Assembly (NCBI GenBank): GCA_025618425.1
Contig: CM046837.1
Coordinates: forward strand, 25,477,793 to 25,541,792
Direction of reading: 5' to 3'
DNA length: 64,000 bases
Origin: Heliocidaris tuberculata
Lineage: Eukaryota; Echinodermata; Echinoidea; Camarodonta; Echinometridae
Shown here: positions 23,001-31,918 of the stretch, piece after piece
Layout of the letters: each line of letters starts with the position of its first letter
Numbering within the stretch: the stretch's first letter is position 1
Position numbers and translations under genes: made by a program
Notes under the pieces: generated by a model
Databases searched by the model: none
The model's input: only the letters and a program-made list of their open reading frames with translations
What the model was told of the DNA's origin: nothing

Positions 23001-24052
23001 GGCACGTCAGAGACCATGACAGTCACTGACGCAGTCTTACGTCAGTAAGATTATATAGTATAGCAGCACAGGGGCGGTATTCTGAGATTCATTTTATCTC
23101 AGATGAAATCTGACCTTGAGACCTTGAGATCCAAGACCGAGACCTTGAGCCTCCGAGACCGAGACAAACCTGGTCTCGAGACCTAAACAATAATTTGCTG
23201 TAATAACTTTATCACTACATTATTATCTGTTAGTTTGACTATATTATCTAAGAGGTATTGTGGTCCAGTGAGCTGTAATTGATCACATTGTTCGCGATAC
23301 GAGACCAAGCCGCTGCACTTATTTCCTTTAGCAAGACATTAAAGGGTACCAATCACCAAAAATAATTTTGCTCTGTATGTTAGAGGTTGCATGTCATTAT
23401 ACTATATTCAAACTATGGGCTTCAAATATTAATTCTATAAAGAGATATTGCAATTTTAATTGTACTCTCTATAAGCGTAAAAGCGACTCGTGAGTAGACT
23501 ACTCGACGCACCCGTACGCGCTCGCCAAGGTAAAGAGTTCGGTTCCGCGCGAGCATTTTCATGTTATCCTTTATTTCCTTCATACTCATTAACTGAGGAC
23601 CTATAGAATACCAAACAAAGTACTTTGAGGTTGATTTTATACTTTCTAGCTGTACACAAATTATTTTTTCAGTTGATTGGTACACTTTAATATACTTTTG
23701 CCACTCTCAACCTAGGTGTATTAAATAGGTGTCAGGTAGGAAGAGCGCTTATGGGAAGCTGGGTCTAAGCCATGATAACAGTCCTACTTTGTAGGCGCCT
23801 CGAGCATCCTGTGGGATAGACTCGTGTGCGCAATATACACGTAAATGACTTTAGCTATTATTACTATATCATCACCATCTTCATCTTCATCTTCATCATC
23901 AACACTTTTTAGGTGCTGAGGAAGCTCAGAAGCCAACGCTCGTCCAAGCTAAGGCCATGGCCTTCACTTGTCTCGAACTGATGCAGCCTGGAAACAGCCA
24001 TCTTATGGTCAAGGTTAAGAAGGACTTTCAAGACAAGGTGTCCCGGGAATAA
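13908..24052 (+). CDS. PM20D2: PM20D2-like M20 dipeptidase, copy A (7 exons, 402 aa)
   Basis: Coding exons are 13908-14099, 14919-15122, 15915-16063, 18648-18790, 21050-21204, 22426-22651 and 23913-24052, all with GT-AG borders; intron phases are 0,0,2,1,0,1. The product matches peptidase M20 domain-containing protein 2, a cytosolic M20D amidohydrolase that in mammals cleaves beta-alanyl dipeptides with basic C-terminal residues. Metal-ligand candidates are C103 and H105 (HACGH), E142 (GTPAEE), H166 (MVHP) and H348 (AANH), with E141 as catalytic base. The dimerisation (lid) domain is ~183-300. Length is close to the vertebrate ~436. There is no signal peptide. The start is the first Met; a further 5' non-coding exon is possible because a splice-acceptor-like TCTATTTCAG lies at 13853-13862. 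Introns are full of transposons. A second copy lies 15.6 kb downstream. Confidence 0.93.
14140..14290. repeat. (TTTA)n low-complexity tract in intron 1 of gene A
   Basis: TTTATTTATTTAT-type repeats just after exon 1, with no other content recognised. Confidence 0.8.
14525..14770. repeat. C-tract dispersed repeat in intron 1 of gene A
   Basis: The sequence GGGGGCACGTGCCCC, then CCATCGATTGGC, a GAGAAAAGAGAG purine block, TTAATTCGCATTTCATTGA and a long C tract (14729-14754) matches the order of elements at about 32800-32975. It is a dispersed family with a variable homopolymer. Confidence 0.6.
14919..15122 (+). CDS. PM20D2: Gene A exon 2 (metal motif)
   Basis: Encodes residues 65-132 with [16 protein letters not shown], giving metal ligands C103 and H105. 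Acceptor TTTTCTAG, donor AGG|GTACGC. The matching exon in copy B carries an 8-bp insertion inside this motif. Confidence 0.92.
15213..15476. mobile_element. 264-bp foldback MITE with perfect 8-bp target duplication
   Basis: The element starts GGGGTAACCTCGCTAGTC and ends AATAGCGAGCGGACCCC. It is flanked by GATTCAAC at 15205-15212 and 15477-15484. Internally it is made of ATTCATAAGGACC units and their complements. An 8-bp duplication is typical of hAT and some other DNA transposons. A second copy, itself interrupted, is at 27019-28509. It lies in intron 2 of gene A. Confidence 0.9.
15915..16063 (+). CDS. PM20D2: Gene A exon 3 (catalytic Glu)
   Basis: Encodes residues 133-181 with [11 protein letters not shown] (E141, E142) and MMVHPFPRN (H166). 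It ends in phase 2 before GTAAGA. Acceptor is TTGGATCAG. Confidence 0.92.
16633..17048. mobile_element. TTAA MITE, family 2 (piggyBac-like ends)
   Basis: Ends are TTAACCCTTTCAAGACA and TGTCCTGAAAGGGTTAA. Terminal TTAA followed by CCCTTTC is close to known piggyBac-type ends. A reverse-orientation copy lies at 48527-48941. It is in intron 3 of gene A and carries no coding sequence. Confidence 0.82.
17157..17199. repeat. Short perfect hairpin in intron 3 of gene A
   Basis: AGTATTACCAAGGAGTTATC pairs with GATAACTCCTTGGTATTACT around a 3-base loop. A related hairpin (GTGACCAGGGAGTTATC with AACTCCTTGGTGTGAC) lies at about 43851-43887 in gene B, only ~27 bp before exon 5. It is probably the core of a dispersed palindrome. 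Confidence 0.7.
17200..18647. other. Remainder of gene A intron 3
   Basis: Holds (GTTT)n at 17351-17376, scattered inverted fragments (17440-17880) and a G/T- and A-rich tract at 18395-18545. I recognise no gene. The Phe/Cys-rich frames near 18356-18658 arise from GTTTTT repeats. Confidence 0.5.
18648..18790 (+). CDS. PM20D2: Gene A exon 4
   Basis: Encodes [24 protein letters not shown], the start of the M20 dimerisation domain and its conserved His. It ends in phase 1 at CATG|GTGAGC. Confidence 0.92.
19214..19870 (+). mobile_element. tRNA-derived SINE, interrupted
   Basis: The head has tRNA-like promoter boxes: TAGTGGATAATTC (box A-like) and GTTCGAATCC (box B), followed by GGCAAGACATTTG and GGTTACCTGATA. 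After an inserted element (19340-19737) the body resumes with GGAACATTCC, GTGCGCTGATAAC and GAAGCGCATAGGGACG, then an AT-rich tail. It sits in intron 4 of gene A on the plus strand. It is a retroposon, not a functional tRNA gene. Confidence 0.72.
19340..19737. mobile_element. G-rich element inserted in the SINE, hAT-like ends
   Basis: Ends CAGGGGCGGATCCAGG and CCTGGATCCGCCACTG are flanked by CCTGATA (19333-19339 and 19738-19744), so the SINE reads through when the insert is removed. The interior has long G tracts and two tandem copies of a CCAAAAGTCGCTCAGTG module. The CAG...CTG ends with a 7-8-bp duplication suggest a hAT-type non-autonomous element. Confidence 0.75.
20821..21005. repeat. 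Inverted repeat just upstream of gene A exon 5
   Basis: ACACGATAAAAACTACTTTC and the following ~30 bases pair with the stretch ending GAAAATAGTTTTTATCGTGT. The arms are about 50 bp with a ~85-bp spacer, and the right arm ends 45 bp before exon 5. It is probably a small foldback element. Confidence 0.72.
21050..21204 (+). CDS. PM20D2: Gene A exon 5
   Basis: Encodes [19 protein letters not shown] and YFLRTVESS of the lid domain. The acceptor TTATTGTAG follows an inverted repeat whose right arm ends about 45 bp upstream. Confidence 0.9.
21766..22006. repeat. Two-unit direct repeat in intron 5 of gene A
   Basis: AGTATCAGATTCACTAAACG at 21766 and TATCAGATTCACTAAACG at 21901 start two units that end in CTTATACCGGTGCTGAG. 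Unit 1 has ~26 extra bases. The short plus-strand frame here is the duplicated unit. Confidence 0.82.
22426..22651 (+). CDS. PM20D2: Gene A exon 6 (last metal His)
   Basis: Encodes residues 282-356, including [20 protein letters not shown] and [10 protein letters not shown] with the C-terminal metal ligand H348. It is two codons shorter than the copy B exon near SFGGDYAN. Confidence 0.92.
23255..23880 (+). mobile_element. tRNA-derived SINE, interrupted by a TTAA MITE
   Basis: The head has GTGGTCCAGTGAGC (box A-like) and TTTAGCAAGACATTAA. After the MITE at 23339-23690 it resumes with TTGCCACTCTCAACC, GTGTATTAAATAGGTG and CAGGTAGGAAGAGCGC, then GAGCATCCTGTGGGAT and a CATCTTCATC tail. The order matches the SINE at 19214-19870. 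It lies in intron 6 of gene A, and its simple tail runs into the exon 7 acceptor. Confidence 0.72.
23339..23690. mobile_element. 352-bp TTAA MITE inside a SINE
   Basis: Ends are TTAAAGGGTACCAATCA and TGATTGGTACACTTTAA. The host SINE reads continuously across a single TTAA when the insert is removed, which fixes both borders. The sequence is AT-rich with a central CG-rich part and has no coding content. Confidence 0.85.
23913..24052 (+). CDS. PM20D2: Gene A exon 7 and stop
   Basis: Encodes the last 45 residues ([24 protein letters not shown] and onward) and ends in TAA. The acceptor AACACTTTTTAG follows the TTCATC-rich tail of a SINE, so the splice site borders SINE-derived sequence. Confidence 0.9.
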
Positions 24053-24745
24053 TGCTTCAATGGTGTCACTTCATAATATGTGTACGCATGATAGTAAAAA
24101 AAAAATCGCGTATAAAGGGATAATTCAGATTTCATCCCCCCCCCCCCCCGCCCCCTCCATGCGGTGTATTCTATTGGAATGTTTTGGTTCAGCGTTAAAG
24201 TGACAGTAAACTGAAGCTCCTAATGGTGCCATCTGTTAACAGGATTTAAACAGTGTCTGTGGATGCCTCTCATTTTCCCATATGCCCCATTCTAGTTTGT
24301 ATAGAAGCTTAGATTGTACCTATAGGCAATTTTCCACATTTGCTTGATTTAGCAGTCACTGTCAGAATGGCGCTGTTCAGGTTCTACCTGTTTAATGACA
24401 CTTTAAACTCTATTTATTTGACCACCTAACATTGTTTATTCATCCTGTCCAAACTACCTTTAGTCAAATAATTAAGTCAGGATAACGAAGTATGAAAATT
24501 TTAGTTGAACTCGAGACACGTCATTGGGGAATATATCCTTGTCTCATAACAGTTTGCTGAGAGAAATTTTTGAAAACACTATTACTTGGTGTTTGCTTTA
24601 TAATAAACAATTTAATATTGCTCATTTGTCTATTTCTCTTAATTTTTTTTTTAAATAAATGTTTTATTGATTTAGTGGAAAATAATCACATTAACAAAAA
24701 CGGTCTTGACCACCGCGGTGACTCAAATTTGGGCTCAAAATTGTA
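24053..24745 (+). other. 3' flank of gene A with AATAAA
   Basis: Likely 3' UTR and downstream sequence. A C tract lies at 24137-24153. The first AATAAA on the coding strand that I noticed is at 24602-24607, about 550 bp after the stop, and it could be the polyadenylation signal. No transcript evidence is available. Confidence 0.45.
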
Positions 24746-24749
24746 AACA

Positions 24750-24938
24750 TACTATTATACGATCGACTGCGATCCGATTTTAAAATAAATCGCAATAGCA
24801 TGCAATATGGACACTTAAACAAATAAAATCTTCTTGATTCAAGTTCTGAACAGTAATATGAGTACTAAACATAGGAAATTGGTGTGTTGTACGTCAGCCT
24901 TCTTCCCGGAATAATGAGGGCCAAAGCAGTTTTATGTA
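24750..24938 (-). mobile_element. GATCGGTC-family MITE, left half of a split copy
   Basis: This is the reverse complement of about 13562-13740: TACGATCGACTGCGATCCG, AAATAAATCGCAATA, GTTCTGAACA, CCGGAATAA and GGCCAAAGCAG all align in order. The other half is found only at 31946-32155, with ~7 kb between them. Confidence 0.82.
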
Positions 24939-25313
24939 GCTGTCACACCTTGGCCATTTAGCCAGCGTATGCCAACAGCCAACGTATGAAAAATTTGGCG
25001 AATGCGCTGGCTTTAATACGTCGAATAAGTTATGGTGTTTTGTATAAGATAAGAAGCGCTGAAGCACGCTGGTATACGTCGCAAAATTGTACGTCCCCTA
25101 TACGCGGGCCATAAGTTGTAGGTTAGTTATGCGATCGTTGACACACGTTACTTGTAAGTTACACATAAGTCGAAATACGACGAGATGATGTCTAGCGTAC
25201 CCAAAACTTATGAGTAACGTGCTTTGAACCTATGTGTAAATCATTGGCGTAGACAGGTCCTCATAAGTGGGGGGGGGGGGGGGTATGATTTCCCTCAAGG
25301 GCCATATTATATA

Positions 25314-25317
<4 letters not shown>

Positions 25318-25371
<54 letters not shown>

Positions 25372-25390
25372 TATATATATTATATGTATA

Positions 25391-25436
<46 letters not shown>

Positions 25437-25437
25437 G
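25318..25437. repeat. (TG)n/(TA)n microsatellite
   Basis: Alternating TG and TA dinucleotides; the Tyr/Ile frames on both strands are artefacts of it. Confidence 0.95.
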
Positions 25438-25779
25438 TGTAGGGTGAGGGTGGGTAAACATGTATATGGTTTTTCTCTTTACATGTCCAAGTTACAACTT
25501 AAGCATCATGCTTTGCAGTTTTGTAGAATGATTTGAATATTGAGCGAGCGAGCGAAGCGAGCGAGCAAACAATATTCAAAATTTCTGAGGTCGCAATTAT
25601 ATTGTAATATAAAAACGGGGAAACACAATTCTCATGGGGTTTCATTTGCAAAATTTAACAATGAAAATTTATTTAATAAGCTATACTTTTAATACGAGCG
25701 AGCGTAGCGAGCGAGCATTCGGGAACATTGGCTCTAAGTCATTTTGGATTAGGTGCACATGTTATGGAAAAGGGAAACG

Positions 25780-26170
25780 TATTACTTATCATGGGGAAAA
25801 GGACACTTCAATTATTAGAAAAATAAATGAATGTGTAGAAAAGGTAGAAAAGGCAGTTTATCAGAGGTGAAAAGGGGCACAAATCACACCTGAAAATGGG
25901 CATTTGTAAGAACGGGAAAATTTTCTTATATAAAGTAGAAAAACTAAATCGGTGTCTATATATATAGAAAAAAAATGATTGTAACATTAAAAGGGATTAA
26001 AAGGGGGAAATGCTCTCGTTGAAATAGGAGCATTTATCAAAGGTAAGGTGAGGGATGAGGTTTAATTACCAAAATGGGCAGTTAAAAGAATATGGAACGG
26101 GAACTTATTCCAAAGAAAAATGGGGGTACTTATCTGAAGTAAAAGGGAAAAGTATGGGCACTGTGCCCAC
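25780..26170. repeat. Diverged 'ggggcacttatcaga' repeat
   Basis: AAAAGGGGCAC, GGGAACTTATTCC, GGGGGTACTTATCTG and CATTTATCAAAGG recur, matching the vocabulary of 1130-1720. A GCGAGCGTAGCGAGCGAGC motif lies just upstream at 25698-25716. Confidence 0.55.
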
Positions 26171-26419
26171 ATGCAACGCCAGGAGCGGTGCTTCTGACCG
26201 GGCCTACATGTTATGATTGTCATTTCATAATTCTGTGTATAGTTGGGTGATGATGACACAGGTCATCATCCTCGATAAATATTGGAGGGAATACATCATT
26301 CTCTCTTTCTCCACCTCATTCGATTCCTGTGACTATATTTTCATTTCAATTTTGCAGAATTGCATTATAAAGGAAAGTTACCCACTGAACCCTCTAAATC
26401 CAGAATAATTACATGTACT

Positions 26420-27018
26420 TCTAATCTAAATAATTTTTCTGCATTATGGCTTCGAAAAAATAATCACCTCTAAATATGTTTGGAGAAGGTAACGCATACA
26501 GGCCACCCCCCCCCCCCACTTCATTTTTTTTTGGGGGGGGGGGATTATACCACCATATCCATCCTAGATCAACACCCATATTGTATAATTTGAAGTAGAT
26601 GGTTTTCACTTTCTAGTGGTGTAAAAATATATCGGGAAAAATCAGAAGCAACGACAGAATTGTAGATGAATATTAATAAATTCATATAAATCTACAATAT
26701 TGTACTTAAATACATACATAAATAATATTCATATTGAAATAAAGAATAAACTTGAATAATATTAATAGATATAATATATCAAATTGTATTTAACTACAAC
26801 ATAATATAGAAATGTATATTTTCCACCATTTTTTTTTGGTTTGTTTTTTGAGGTGGGGTCAAACCTGGGGGGGGGGTGGGATGTTTGTACACACCACCCC
26901 CCACCCGAAAAGTTGGGGGATGCATACCTCCCATCCCCCACACCCCCCCCCCCCGCTATCTACGCCCCTGGTGTAAATTATATCGGAAGTATCTCAAGAG
27001 CATATTGACGTATGTATG
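26420..27018. other. AT-rich sequence and G/C homopolymer repeat, no gene
   Basis: Contains C and G tracts at 26504-26545, 26869-26880 and 26943-26955 in a 'ctacgcccctgg' type dispersed repeat, separated by AT-rich filler. Nothing coding. Confidence 0.5.
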
Positions 27019-28509
27019 GGGGTAACCTCGCTAGTCATAAGGACGGCTATTCATAAGGACCACTTATTCATAAGGACCGCTATCCATAACGCGTGACCAA
27101 ATGAATAGCGGTTTTGTATGAATAGCAGTCCTAAATAGCGAGCAAACCATAGACAAATTACCTCGCTATTCATAAGGTACTAGTGGAACCCGTGGAAATC
27201 CACGGGCACTATTGAAATTAGGATGAGTTTGATTGCAACAATTAGACTTGTTATTTGACATAATAGTTGGAAAGGCAAAAATAACCCTTATGTGGACTGA
27301 AAAATGTGAAGAGTTTTGTTGCAAAATGCAATAAATCTATTTTGGTGAATGCTAGATATTTGTTTTTAAAGGTAGCTGCCGAATTATAAAGGGAAATAAT
27401 ACGGGAAATGTATATGTGCTTTTGCCTAAGTTGCAAATTACAGCTTCATAGTTATGTAAGAAGTGCTGTATCATTGAAGATATATTTTTTTGAATTATAC
27501 CTCTGTGGTCATAGTTCAGAATTAATTATAAATGGTATTTTTTTTTTTTGCAACAAAACTCTTTTCAAACAAATATTAAACAATTATTGTACTGCAAGAA
27601 GGATCTTTAGTTAAAGACATTAATTTTGGGTCATGTCATGGGTGAGTAAATAAAAACTAAGGTTTTTGGGGCCTGATTGGTTAAGATCATTTTTTTGGTT
27701 AATTGATGTTAGTATTTACAGGCATAATCTTTATAGTAGTCACAATGATCACAGTCACTCGTCTTTTACTCATATTCATCGATTACTAACTCCAGGGAAC
27801 TCCACCATGAGCAATGCACCATTGTGGTGGATACCGCGAAGTCTGTAATTTGTCTCCTTGATGCAGTACGGTACGGTTTTTTTTCTTGGATTGGTGCATG
27901 GCTGCAAAGCTCGGCGATTTCTTCCGTGAAGACTCTTCTGTTTAACGGACATTGTAACCTTCTTGTTTTTCTTCTTCTGTGTCCTTTTTTCGGTATTATG
28001 AAAGATCTGAATTGCAAGAAAAACTGTCCAAGATCATCATTTAAATATTCAGAGGTTTAAATCTCGTGTTTCTCCCGTTGTAGAACCAACTGATTCCTGG
28101 GAAAGAAATACGGACGCCTGGTATAAAGCTACAGAATGCTCATGGATTACGGGTACTGGATGGGTGGTATTTGCGAGCACTCGTGGCCATATTGCTATTT
28201 TTAGACGGTTTGTGTACGTTCGTGTACAGGCGGGCAGTGGGCGTAGCAGGTTGCAAGCCATCCAGGTTGTCTTTGTCCATGGCGCTCGTTATGAAAAATC
28301 ATATTTTGCAGCCAAACGGCGGGCTTTCGCGAAATACGAACCCGGCGTTGCACTGCCTCGGCACCTCGGCTACCTGTTCCCCCAAAGGGCGCGTTCCGAG
28401 GAGCGGCGGCAAAAAAGTTTACGGCGCTGAACCGCCGAAAAAGCTCCCGCTATTATTATATAGAAGGTTTTTTATGAATAGCGGTCCTTATGAATAGCGA
28501 GCGGACCCC
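27019..28509. mobile_element. Second copy of the 8-bp-TSD foldback MITE, interrupted
   Basis: The left part 27019-27178 and right part 28464-28509 align with 15213-15476, with the same GGGGTAACCTCGCTAGTC start and AATAGCGAGCGGACCCC end. Flanks TATGTATG (27011-27018) and TATGTACG (28510-28517) form an 8-bp duplication with one mismatch. The intervening ~1.28 kb is absent from the intact copy. Confidence 0.85.
27179..28463. mobile_element. Helitron-like (Helentron-type) insertion, non-autonomous
   Basis: One end is TACTAGTGGAACC followed at once by the palindrome CCCGTGGAAATCCACGGG. The other end has a GC-rich stem (GGCGG...CCGCC) about 25 bp before CTATTATTATATAG. A near-terminal hairpin plus an AT-rich CT...AG end and no clear target duplication resemble Helitron/Helentron derivatives. 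The small frames (27666-28430) match no family I recognise. The Helitron label is an inference; that it is an insertion follows from comparison with the intact copy at 15213-15476. Confidence 0.5.
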
Positions 28510-28936
28510 TATGTACGTATTTGATGTGTTCTGGACGAAGTATTTTTCAATTTTGGGCGTATACATAGCGTATTCATAACGAGTTTGGCGTATACATAAC
28601 GTATTAGTAACTTATATAGAACGTCTCGATAACTTAGATAACTTATACTAACGAATGCTTATAGCGGTTGCAGGCGTTCACAACTTACGCCCAACGATAG
28701 TCTAACTTATGCATAGCGCGCGGCAGCTTATCGCTGACGATCACGTGTGGTAGCCTATAAAAAGGCTGCCGTTAGACGATTAGCAGGGGCGGATCTAGAA
28801 TTTTTCCAAGGGGGGGGGTTGAGGGGCTGAGCTAGGTATTGCGAGCGAGCGAAGCATGCGAGGGGGGAGGGTGTGGGAGGGGGGATACCGCCACTGATTA
28901 GAGATAATTAAATTGTATTATTTGATATGATTAAAG

Positions 28937-29195
28937 CAGGGGCGGCGCTACAGGGGGGGGCAGAGGGGGCGACCGCCCCCCCTATGATTTTTCAAGTAGT
29001 GAAAAAAGAAAAAAAAAAAGAAGAAAAAAGAAGAAAAGGAGGAAGAAAAGGGAAGAAAGAAGAAAGAGGAGTATTAAAAAGAGAGGTCTTAAACATATAA
29101 CTCTATATTACCCCTGTTATTTAATGGAGAAAAAATATGACGTCATTTTTAGGTCGTCTTGCCCCTCCTATCAAAATACCCTAGCGCCGCCCCTG
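28937..29195. mobile_element. hAT-type MITE with perfect 8-bp target duplication
   Basis: Ends CAGGGGCGGCGCTA and TAGCGCCGCCCCTG are flanked by GATTAAAG at 28929-28936 and 29196-29203. The CAG...CTG terminal pattern with an 8-bp duplication is the hAT signature. The interior is a G/C tract and an A/G-rich block, with no coding capacity. Confidence 0.9.
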
Positions 29196-29488
29196 GATTA
29201 AAGTATGTCTATGATAAAAAAAAAATAACGAAAAAAAATTGTTCGTGATAATAGTCAAAATTGATTGATTGCTATTTAACACGAATCAACAACAACAACG
29301 GTTCAAATCATAACCGCACTAGACATCGCAGTATCAACATCATCGTCATGCCGAAGAAAACTTTGAAGTACGCTGCCAATACGCCATTAATACGGTAGTT
29401 GTAAGTTTGTTTTTTTTTTGGTTTTGTTGTTGTTGTTTTTTTTTAATTGTATGTTTTATTAAATGCGGTAGCTGTAAGTTAAAAACCT

Positions 29489-29705
29489 CAAGGGCAACCA
29501 CCCTCTAGGACAACCACCCCCTAGGACAACTACCCCCGGACAAGTACTCCCGGACAACTACCCCCCAGACAACTACCCCCTAGGACAACCAACCTCGAGG
29601 ACAAGTACCCCCCGGACAACTACCCCCAGACAACTACCCCTTAGGGCAACCACCCTCTAGGACGTCTCCTTGACAAATACCACCTAAGGTAACTACCACG
29701 TAAAT
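29489..29705 (-). repeat. Minisatellite arm, GGACAACTACCCCC units
   Basis: About 14 units of 14-16 bp with third-position changes (ACAACTACC, ACAACCACC, ACAAGTACC). Units are contiguous, with no unique spacers. Confidence 0.9.
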
Positions 29706-31285
29706 AAATTAACTACCCCCGGACATTAAAGACTTAGGGTAATTATCAATCGGACAACAACCGACATACTCTCACCCATGGCATGTAGGTCCACTATCCC
29801 CCAAACATTTACAACTCCCAGGTACTCTATGGCATTGAAACTGATTTCGGCCAGGAGAGGACGTGGAGGGGGGGGGGGGGGGGGGTTGACCAACAATCAG
29901 CAAGGATATAATGAGTATATCCAGAGGAGGGGGTATCTGCCTCCCACGGTCATGACGGTAAGAACTTTTTAGGAAATCTGGTTATAAATAGAAGGATTTT
30001 GGTGCGTTATAATGTTAAAATTCACCTCACCATGTGAAAAATTATATGATTGCAGTTGAATGTGTCTATACCCATGAGCACCGGGGGGGGGGGGGAGGGG
30101 ATTTCCCATGGTATTACATTTTTGTTTTAAAAGTTGGGTGTTTAAACTCGGTGTTTGATGGTGCAATGTACTGTGGAATTTTTTCATCAAATTTGGGCGA
30201 AAAATTCTGTGATTTTTTTTTTTTTCAAAGGTAACGTTCTGAGAATTTCTATGATATATCCAATACTAATTACCAACTGGGAAGGGTATAAGAGGTTGCT
30301 CTCCCACAGTAAGATCTTCTGGAAATTTGGGGGTTACAACTAAGGGTTTGAGTGAGTATAAGTAGGCCTATGTATTTTCATGAATAATAAATCCAATATT
30401 TTGCAGTGTTTCCTACTGAAAAGGCGAACTTAAAATAACAATCTACAACTGTCTGCGAGTAAAATTCAGACAGAATCTATAGCCCCAAATGATAATTATA
30501 ACTGTCACTTGTATAGCGCATAATCAATTAAACTGCTGTATGCGCTTTAGAGCTATCCAAGATTATTACAATACCAACAAATATGTCTTTTGATTCCTCT
30601 TAATAATAATAGTTACTGAAATAATACGCAGAAAGTGAAACATACAAAAAACGTTAATTCCGGGAAATTATGTCGTGTGTAAACATGATTTTCTTTCTTT
30701 TTCAATTAATTTTCCCAATTTTTTCTTAGTGTCAGGTATTTTAATACAAGATTTTGTCGAATTTTGCCCAAATTTATTGATTTTTTTTCCCAAAAAAAAT
30801 AGGGGGCACAGTGGCCCCTGCCCCAAATGCCAATGAAATGAGCGTGTCAAAATTGTGTTGTTTCATAATAATCTTAAGTGTCTCAAAAGTGTGAAGATCT
30901 AATTATTCTATCCGTGATTATGATAGCGTTTTTGATGGAATAAATGTTCAAAAGTCATTTATGCTAGTATTTATAAATTTCTTGATGGTGAAAAGGCATA
31001 AATTTCCGAACATTGTGATCTAGGTTGCTTTCTCATCCATCTTAACATGAATGTATACCCCATACTAACGGCTGGAATATTTGCTTTCCGTCCCGTTCCC
31101 CCTTAATTGTTGACCATGCAAAACGTCCATAGAAAGGTGATATTGCACATGGGAATATCTGCCTTCATGCATTGGAGAAATCTAAGGCAATATTTTACAA
31201 TTAAGAGTACTAGTATTCAATCGTATTCAATGTGCTTTTAGTGGTACTTCCATATCGGCCAGCGAGCGTAGCGAGCGAGCAACCC

Positions 31286-31316
<31 letters not shown>

Positions 31317-31410
31317 GTGGGGGTGTTTTTTTTTAAATGATAGTATACATAAACTAGTTTTTTTTTTGGTGATTAACTAGGTTTTACTGTTGGAGGTTGG
31401 AGTAGGAACA
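29706..31410. other. Repeat-rich core of the large TU-like element, no gene
   Basis: Contains G tracts (29868-29884, 30082-30096), a 'tatagcgcat' repeat (30505-30550), a diverged 'gggcacagtgg' piece (30800-30835), a GCGAGCGTAGCGAGCGAGC motif (31262-31280) and a C tract (31283-31305). I find no coding region. Confidence 0.5.
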
Positions 31411-31608
31411 TTTAAGCGAGCAAGCATGAGCGAAAACAAACACTTCTCTTTTGCTCTTTTGATAAAATTTGATATGTTATCTGGGTTTTATTGTTGCAGG
31501 TTGGGGCAGAAATTGTGCTAAAGGCCATATTAATTCTGTTTTGGCGAGTGAGCGTAGCGAAAGGTCACAATCTTGTTCAATGTGATGTTAAGTCCAATTT
31601 GGGGTACT

Positions 31609-31918
31609 TTTCCTAGAGGGTGGTTGTCCTGGAGGTAGTTGTCCGGGGATAGTTAGTTGTCCTAGAGGGTGGTTGCCCTAGGGGGCAGTTGTCTTGGGGG
31701 GTACTTGTCCGGGGGTACTTGTCCTAGAGGGTGGTTGTCCTAGGGGGCAGATGTCTGGAGGTAGTTGTCCTATAGGGTGGTTGTCCTAGGGGTAGTTGTC
31801 CAGGGGGTAGTTTTCCGGGGGGTAGTTGTTCTAGGGGGTGGTTGTCCTAGGGGGTAGTTGTCGCAGAGGGTGGTTGTCCTAGAGGGTAGTTGTCTGGGGG
31901 GTAGTTGTCCGGATACGG
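31609..31918 (+). repeat. Minisatellite arm, GGGTAGTTGTCC units
   Basis: About 20 units of 14-16 bp, complementary to the 29489-29705 arm; ends with TCCGGATACGG two bases before the outer 25-bp inverted repeat. Confidence 0.9.

Larger units (their letters stand above)
29489..31918. mobile_element. TU-like foldback with ~15-bp minisatellite arms (large copy)
   Basis: The left arm (29489-29705) is tandem GGACAACTACCCCCT-type units of 14-16 bp. The right arm (31609-31918) is their complement (GGGTAGTTGTCC). Beside the right arm, 31411-31608 is a core that is ~90% alike to 35767-35950 in the smaller copy. The right terminus CCGGATACGG mirrors the left terminus of the small copy. Sea-urchin TU elements are described as having inverted arms with ~15-bp tandem repeats, so this is a likely relative. 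The extra 1.6 kb between left arm and core is repeat-rich filler. Confidence 0.7.

Noticed and set aside
25224..25461. Tyr-Ile repeat frames on both strands
   Set aside because: Products of a TA/TG microsatellite.
28160..28497. Two overlapping ~100-codon frames inside the Helitron-like insert
   Set aside because: No Rep, helicase or other motif was recognised; overlapping frames in a GC-richer patch are expected by chance.
29489..29705. Regular short repeats resembling a CRISPR array
   Set aside because: Units of 14-16 bp are contiguous with no unique spacers, the setting is animal DNA, and the mirrored array at 31609-31918 shows they are inverted minisatellite arms.
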